A stretch of 64,000 nt of DNA. It comes from Citricoccus alkalitolerans. Lineage in GTDB: Bacteria > Actinomycetota > Actinomycetes > Actinomycetales > Micrococcaceae. Positions 60,165 to 64,000 of the stretch are shown here, piece by piece (position 1 is the first letter of the stretch; every line of letters begins with the position of its first letter). Location of the stretch: assembly GCF_039528175.1 (NCBI RefSeq), contig NZ_BAAALH010000001.1, forward strand, positions 1,240,001-1,304,000, given 5' to 3'. The notes under the pieces are model-generated. The model made no database searches. It saw only the letters and a program-made list of their open reading frames with translations, and was not told where the DNA came from. A program made the translations under genes and the position numbers.

Positions 60165-60170
60165 TAGGCT
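60165..60170 (+). promoter_or_regulatory. Hydrolase gene leaderless promoter -10 (TAGGCT)
   Basis: TAGGCT, then GGCGTG, then ATG at 60177. The spacing favours ATG 60177 over the in-frame GTG 60174. The divergent plsC-like -10 is 24 nt away. Confidence 0.5.
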
Positions 60171-60176
60171 GGCGTG

Positions 60177-60965
60177 ATGGATTCCCTGCAGAGGCCGATG
60201 ACCCTGAGTGGCGCTCCGGACGGTGTCCTGGCCCGCGGTCCCGGCTCGACCGCCGTCGCGCTGTTCCACGGTTTCACCTCGGGCCCCTTCTCGATAGCGC
60301 CGTGGGCCACGGCCCTCGCGCAGGCCGGTGCCGCCGTCGAGGTGCCCTTGCTGGCCGGCCATGGCACCCGATGGGAGGACCTGGAACAATTCACCGCCGC
60401 AGACTGGCGTTCCATCGCTCGCCAGACCGTCGATGACCTGCTCGCCACCCACGAGCACGTGTTCGTGGCGGGACTGTCCATGGGGGGTGCCCTCGCGCTC
60501 GACGCCGCAGCACACCGGCCGGTCGCGGGGACCATGGTCGTGAATCCTGCCCTGCGGTTCGCGTCTGCAGCCGCACCCCTGGCCGGGCTGCTCCGTCACG
60601 CCGTCCGCACCGTCGCCCCCATTGCCAATGACACGATGCGCCCCGGTGTGGACGAGCGAGCCTATACCCGCACCCCGCTGGCCGGTGTGCGCCAGGTCGG
60701 CGCGGTGCAGAAGGCGGCCCGCCTCGCCCTGCCGGACATCGACTCACCGGTGCTGGCGTTCCGCTCCACCGCCGACCACGTGGTGCCGCATTCCTCGATG
60801 ACCGTCCTGGGGCGCCGGCTCGCGCCTGGACTGCTGACCGTGCGGCCCCTGTACAACAGTTATCACGTGGCCACCCTCGACTGGGACGCCGGCCTCATCC
60901 ACGACGAGTCAATCGCCTTCATGTCCGCCACCGTGGACTCCCGTCGACGGGAAGGACTGTCATGA
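60177..60965 (+). CDS. Alpha/beta hydrolase (carboxylesterase-like)
   Basis: A 262-residue hydrolase of the monoacylglycerol lipase/carboxylesterase group. The oxyanion region is LFHGFTSGPFSIAPWA, the nucleophile elbow GLSMGG (Ser101), and the remaining triad members are probably Asp200 (STADHVVP) and His230 (NSYHVATLD). The PLLAGHGTRWEDLE segment is typical of bacterial Est30-like esterases. The natural substrate is unknown. The gene overlaps the next one by 4 nt (ATGA), so the two are coupled. It is divergent from the acyltransferase gene. Confidence 0.9.
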   Translation: MDSLQRPMTLSGAPDGVLARGPGSTAVALFHGFTSGPFSIAPWATALAQAGAAVEVPLLAGHGTRWEDLEQFTAADWRSIARQTVDDLLATHEHVFVAGLSMGGALALDAAAHRPVAGTMVVNPALRFASAAAPLAGLLRHAVRTVAPIANDTMRPGVDERAYTRTPLAGVRQVGAVQKAARLALPDIDSPVLAFRSTADHVVPHSSMTVLGRRLAPGLLTVRPLYNSYHVATLDWDAGLIHDESIAFMSATVDSRRREGLS

Positions 60966-61450
60966 CTGAACGCCGGGACGGATCTCACGGTCACGAGCCC
61001 GACGGAGAAGGAGACCCCGAGCACCAGGACCAGGCTGAGATCGATCGCCAGTGGCAACAGATCGTCGAGGGCCTCGGCCCGCTCGAGCCACCTGGGCCTG
61101 CCCCCGAACCGCCTACGGCGGGGCGACCCGATCTCGCCCCATACTTCGCCGAGACACCGGAGTGGGGGCCGCGGGACTACACCGTCGACGATGAGGACGA
61201 GGGTGACTTCGTCCCGCCCGACCCCCCTGCCCTGGCCACCGGACGGCCGGCCATGGTCCTGAGCGTGGTCGGACTGATCGGCGGCCCGGCGGCGTTGCTG
61301 CTATCCGCCCTCTTCTGGCCCGGTATCCCGGGCATCGTCATCACGGTCTTCATCGCCGCCTTTGTGGCCGGGGCGGTCGGTTTGTTCCTGTCCCTGCCCC
61401 GGGACCAGGATCGCCGCGACCCCTGGAACGACGACGGCGCCCAGGTCTAA
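60962..61450 (+). CDS. Small membrane protein with acidic N terminus
   Basis: A 162-residue protein I cannot assign to a function. The first 95 residues are hydrophilic, Pro/Glu/Asp-rich and include LAPYFAETPEWGPRDYT, a motif-like segment. Two adjacent membrane segments follow (about 97-117 and 122-145), then the charged tail PRDQDRRDPWNDDGAQV. Its start overlaps the hydrolase stop. Its last codons overlap the end of the convergent ROK gene: CTAA at 61447-61450 gives a stop on each strand. Confidence 0.8.
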   Translation: MTERRDGSHGHEPDGEGDPEHQDQAEIDRQWQQIVEGLGPLEPPGPAPEPPTAGRPDLAPYFAETPEWGPRDYTVDDEDEGDFVPPDPPALATGRPAMVLSVVGLIGGPAALLLSALFWPGIPGIVITVFIAAFVAGAVGLFLSLPRDQDRRDPWNDDGAQV

Positions 61451-62592
61451 GGGGCCGGCCGGGTTCCCGGCGGCGGACTACCGCGCCAGTGCGGACCCGA
61501 TCCGGTTGACAGCGCCCGCACGGGCCAGCCGGCGCGTTCCAGCGCAACGCCCGCTGCTCCCACCCATCCGGACTGGTTGCCCAAGGTCGCGACCGAGACC
61601 GACGGCATGGGACGTCGTCGTCCGCCGGGAAGATGCCGGGCCAATTCCTCTCGTGCCGGCCCCAGCAGCAACTCCCCTGCGGCGGCCACACCGCCTCCGA
61701 TGACGAACCGCACCGGATCCAGGACGGCTGCCAGCGTGGCCAGGCCGCGGCCGAGCCACCGGCCGGTGCAGGCCACAGCGTCGCGGCAGGCCCGGTCTCC
61801 GTCCAGGGCATCGTCGATGGTGGCACGCGCCGAGGTCCGTCCAGCACGGGCCGCCAGGGCGTCCGCGGAGACCAGCAGTTCCCAGCAGCCGGTATTCCCA
61901 CAGGGGCACAGCGGGCCGGACGGGTCCATGGTCATATGCCCGAACTCACCGGCCATGCCGTGCTCACCGATGTCCACAGCGCCATCCCGGACCAACGCAC
62001 CACCGATCCCAGTGCCGATGGCCACCAGGACCATCCGGTCCGGGCCGGCGGCAGTCGACGCCAAGCGGGCCTCGGCCCAGGCCGCCGCGTCGGCATCGTT
62101 GATCACCGAGGGTACGGGGGCCGTCCCCGATGCGTGCTCCCTGGACCCTCCGGGTGCCAGGGGAAGCCCGGTGAGGTCGGCCAGTGCTCGGGAGAGGTCC
62201 TGCGGCAGGGCACGGTTCCGCCAGCCGCCCAGGTGCGGGCTGAACACCGATCGACCGCTGTGCGGATCGATCCACGCTGCGGCGGACACACCCCACACCA
62301 CAGGGAGGCCGGGCCAGCGGGAGCGGAGGCCGCTGTACTGGTCCCGGGCGATGGCGGCACACAGAGCGGACAACGCGTTTCCATCCGATTCGACCTGGTG
62401 TTCAATCCGGGTCTCAGCGGCCTCCATCGCGGGGCCTGCGCCACCCGGCAGGGTGGTGCCGGTCACGGCCGTCCCAGTCAGGGTTCCACCGGCGGTCAGC
62501 ACCACCGTTCCTGCCTTCACGGCACCGCCGCCCACGTCCAGGCCGATGGCTGCGGCGACCGGCGTACTCTCAGTACCAGCCACGTCAGCCAC
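61447..62592 (-). CDS. ROK family sugar kinase (glucokinase-like)
   Basis: A 381-residue ATP-dependent sugar kinase. The N-terminal phosphate loop is IGLDVGGGAVKAG (Asp19), the catalytic Asp166 lies in SVINDADAAAWAEARL, IGTGIGGALVRDG binds nucleotide, and the ROK zinc site is GEFGHM (His219) with CPCGNTGC (Cys229, Cys231, Cys236). In the first motif GGG replaces the usual GGT, a small deviation. Glucose is the likely substrate. The GTG at 62592 has GGAG upstream. It is convergent with the small membrane protein gene and divergent from the acyl-CoA ligase gene. It is the second glucokinase-type gene in the window besides ppgK. Confidence 0.88.
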   Translation of the reverse strand: MADVAGTESTPVAAAIGLDVGGGAVKAGTVVLTAGGTLTGTAVTGTTLPGGAGPAMEAAETRIEHQVESDGNALSALCAAIARDQYSGLRSRWPGLPVVWGVSAAAWIDPHSGRSVFSPHLGGWRNRALPQDLSRALADLTGLPLAPGGSREHASGTAPVPSVINDADAAAWAEARLASTAAGPDRMVLVAIGTGIGGALVRDGAVDIGEHGMAGEFGHMTMDPSGPLCPCGNTGCWELLVSADALAARAGRTSARATIDDALDGDRACRDAVACTGRWLGRGLATLAAVLDPVRFVIGGGVAAAGELLLGPAREELARHLPGGRRRPMPSVSVATLGNQSGWVGAAGVALERAGWPVRALSTGSGPHWRGSPPPGTRPAP

Positions 62593-62680
62593 GTCCAGAT
62601 CTCCTTCGGTCCCCGCTCAGTATCCCTGGCCTCGTAGGGCACCCGGTGCGCCCGGTGCGCCGAGAAGGTACGGCCTCGCA

Positions 62681-62707
62681 CCACTGGTTACCGGTGGGTA
62701 GTATTAT
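62681..62707 (+). promoter_or_regulatory. Palindromic operator and promoter of the acyl-CoA ligase gene
   Basis: CCACTGGT-t-ACCGGTGG (62681-62697) is an 8-1-8 inverted repeat with one mismatched pair. It is followed directly by TAGTATTAT (62699-62707), containing TATTAT at 62702-62707 as a possible -10. The palindrome would sit at the -35 and spacer, the usual place for a repressor. The regulator is unknown; TetR-type regulators of fatty acid genes use comparable sites. About 135 nt of leader follow. Confidence 0.45.
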
Positions 62708-62845
62708 CACGATTGTGGTACACGCCACACCGGTTCCGGGCTTGTCCTGTAGGGTCAAAAGCCCCGGGCACCCCCGCCCGGCCGGTCGGCACCCCAGAGA
62801 GCCACATCGCCACACAGCGGCACAGCCAAGCACCAGGAGCGCACG

Positions 62846-64000
<1,155 letters not shown>

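Overview
The window is core chromosome from a GC-rich actinobacterium, most likely a member of the Micrococcaceae (Micrococcus/Citricoccus/Arthrobacter-like). The reasons are the gene set and order, a MurE whose meso-diaminopimelate motif is replaced by one compatible with L-lysine, a division cluster without ftsA but with SepF, YggT and DivIVA downstream of ftsZ, and the actinobacterial families DUF4191, DUF4192, DUF3040 and Rv2175c. It is draft sequence with five runs of N (8166-8213, 14800-14849, 23452-23482, 32154-32166, 33148-33170). I saw no rRNA, tRNA, CRISPR array, insertion sequence, prophage or defence system.

Layout. Positions 1-9825 hold a DUF4192 protein, a PAC2 protein, leucyl aminopeptidase, the E3 (lpd) and E2 (sucB) subunits of 2-oxo-acid dehydrogenase complexes, a small membrane protein and an atypical Ser/Thr kinase. 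At 9937-12527 the lipoate genes lipB and lipA (which supply the lipoyl groups of E2) are followed by a DUF4191 membrane protein. From 12578 to 20441 come an RDD protein and a nitrogen block: glnA behind a GlnR-type operator, a flavin monooxygenase, glnE and glnA2. From 20536 to 28801 lie panB, a mini SPOR protein, map, polyphosphate glucokinase, nrdR, dnaE and an RluA-type pseudouridine synthase.

The minus-strand division and cell wall (dcw) cluster runs from mraZ (49701) down to divIVA and lspA (28785): mraZ-rsmH-ftsL-ftsI-murE-murF-mraY-murD-ftsW-murG-murC-ftsQ-ftsZ-pgeF-yggS-sepF-yggT-divIVA-lspA. Many of its members overlap by 4 nt (ATGA or GTGA). It makes lipid II, flips and polymerises it at the septum, and positions the Z ring and the poles. 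MraZ-type repeats lie between the -35 and -10 of its first promoter, and a perfect 15-bp hairpin follows divIVA.

From 50232 to the end are DUF3040, dinB, a polyprenyl diphosphate synthase, an Rv2175c-like DNA-binding protein, a LysM/transglycosylase, a PASTA kinase (PknL-like), class II DAHP synthase, an acyltransferase, a hydrolase, a small membrane protein, a ROK sugar kinase and a 3'-truncated acyl-CoA ligase. The Rv2175c/pknL/aroG order matches Mycobacterium tuberculosis.

The strongest non-coding pattern is a repeated promoter layout: a TANNNT -10 hexamer exactly 6 nt before the start codon, at ten genes, implying leaderless mRNAs. I found no convincing undescribed multigene system. The observations of interest are regulatory architecture, RNA hairpins and a few unusual proteins.
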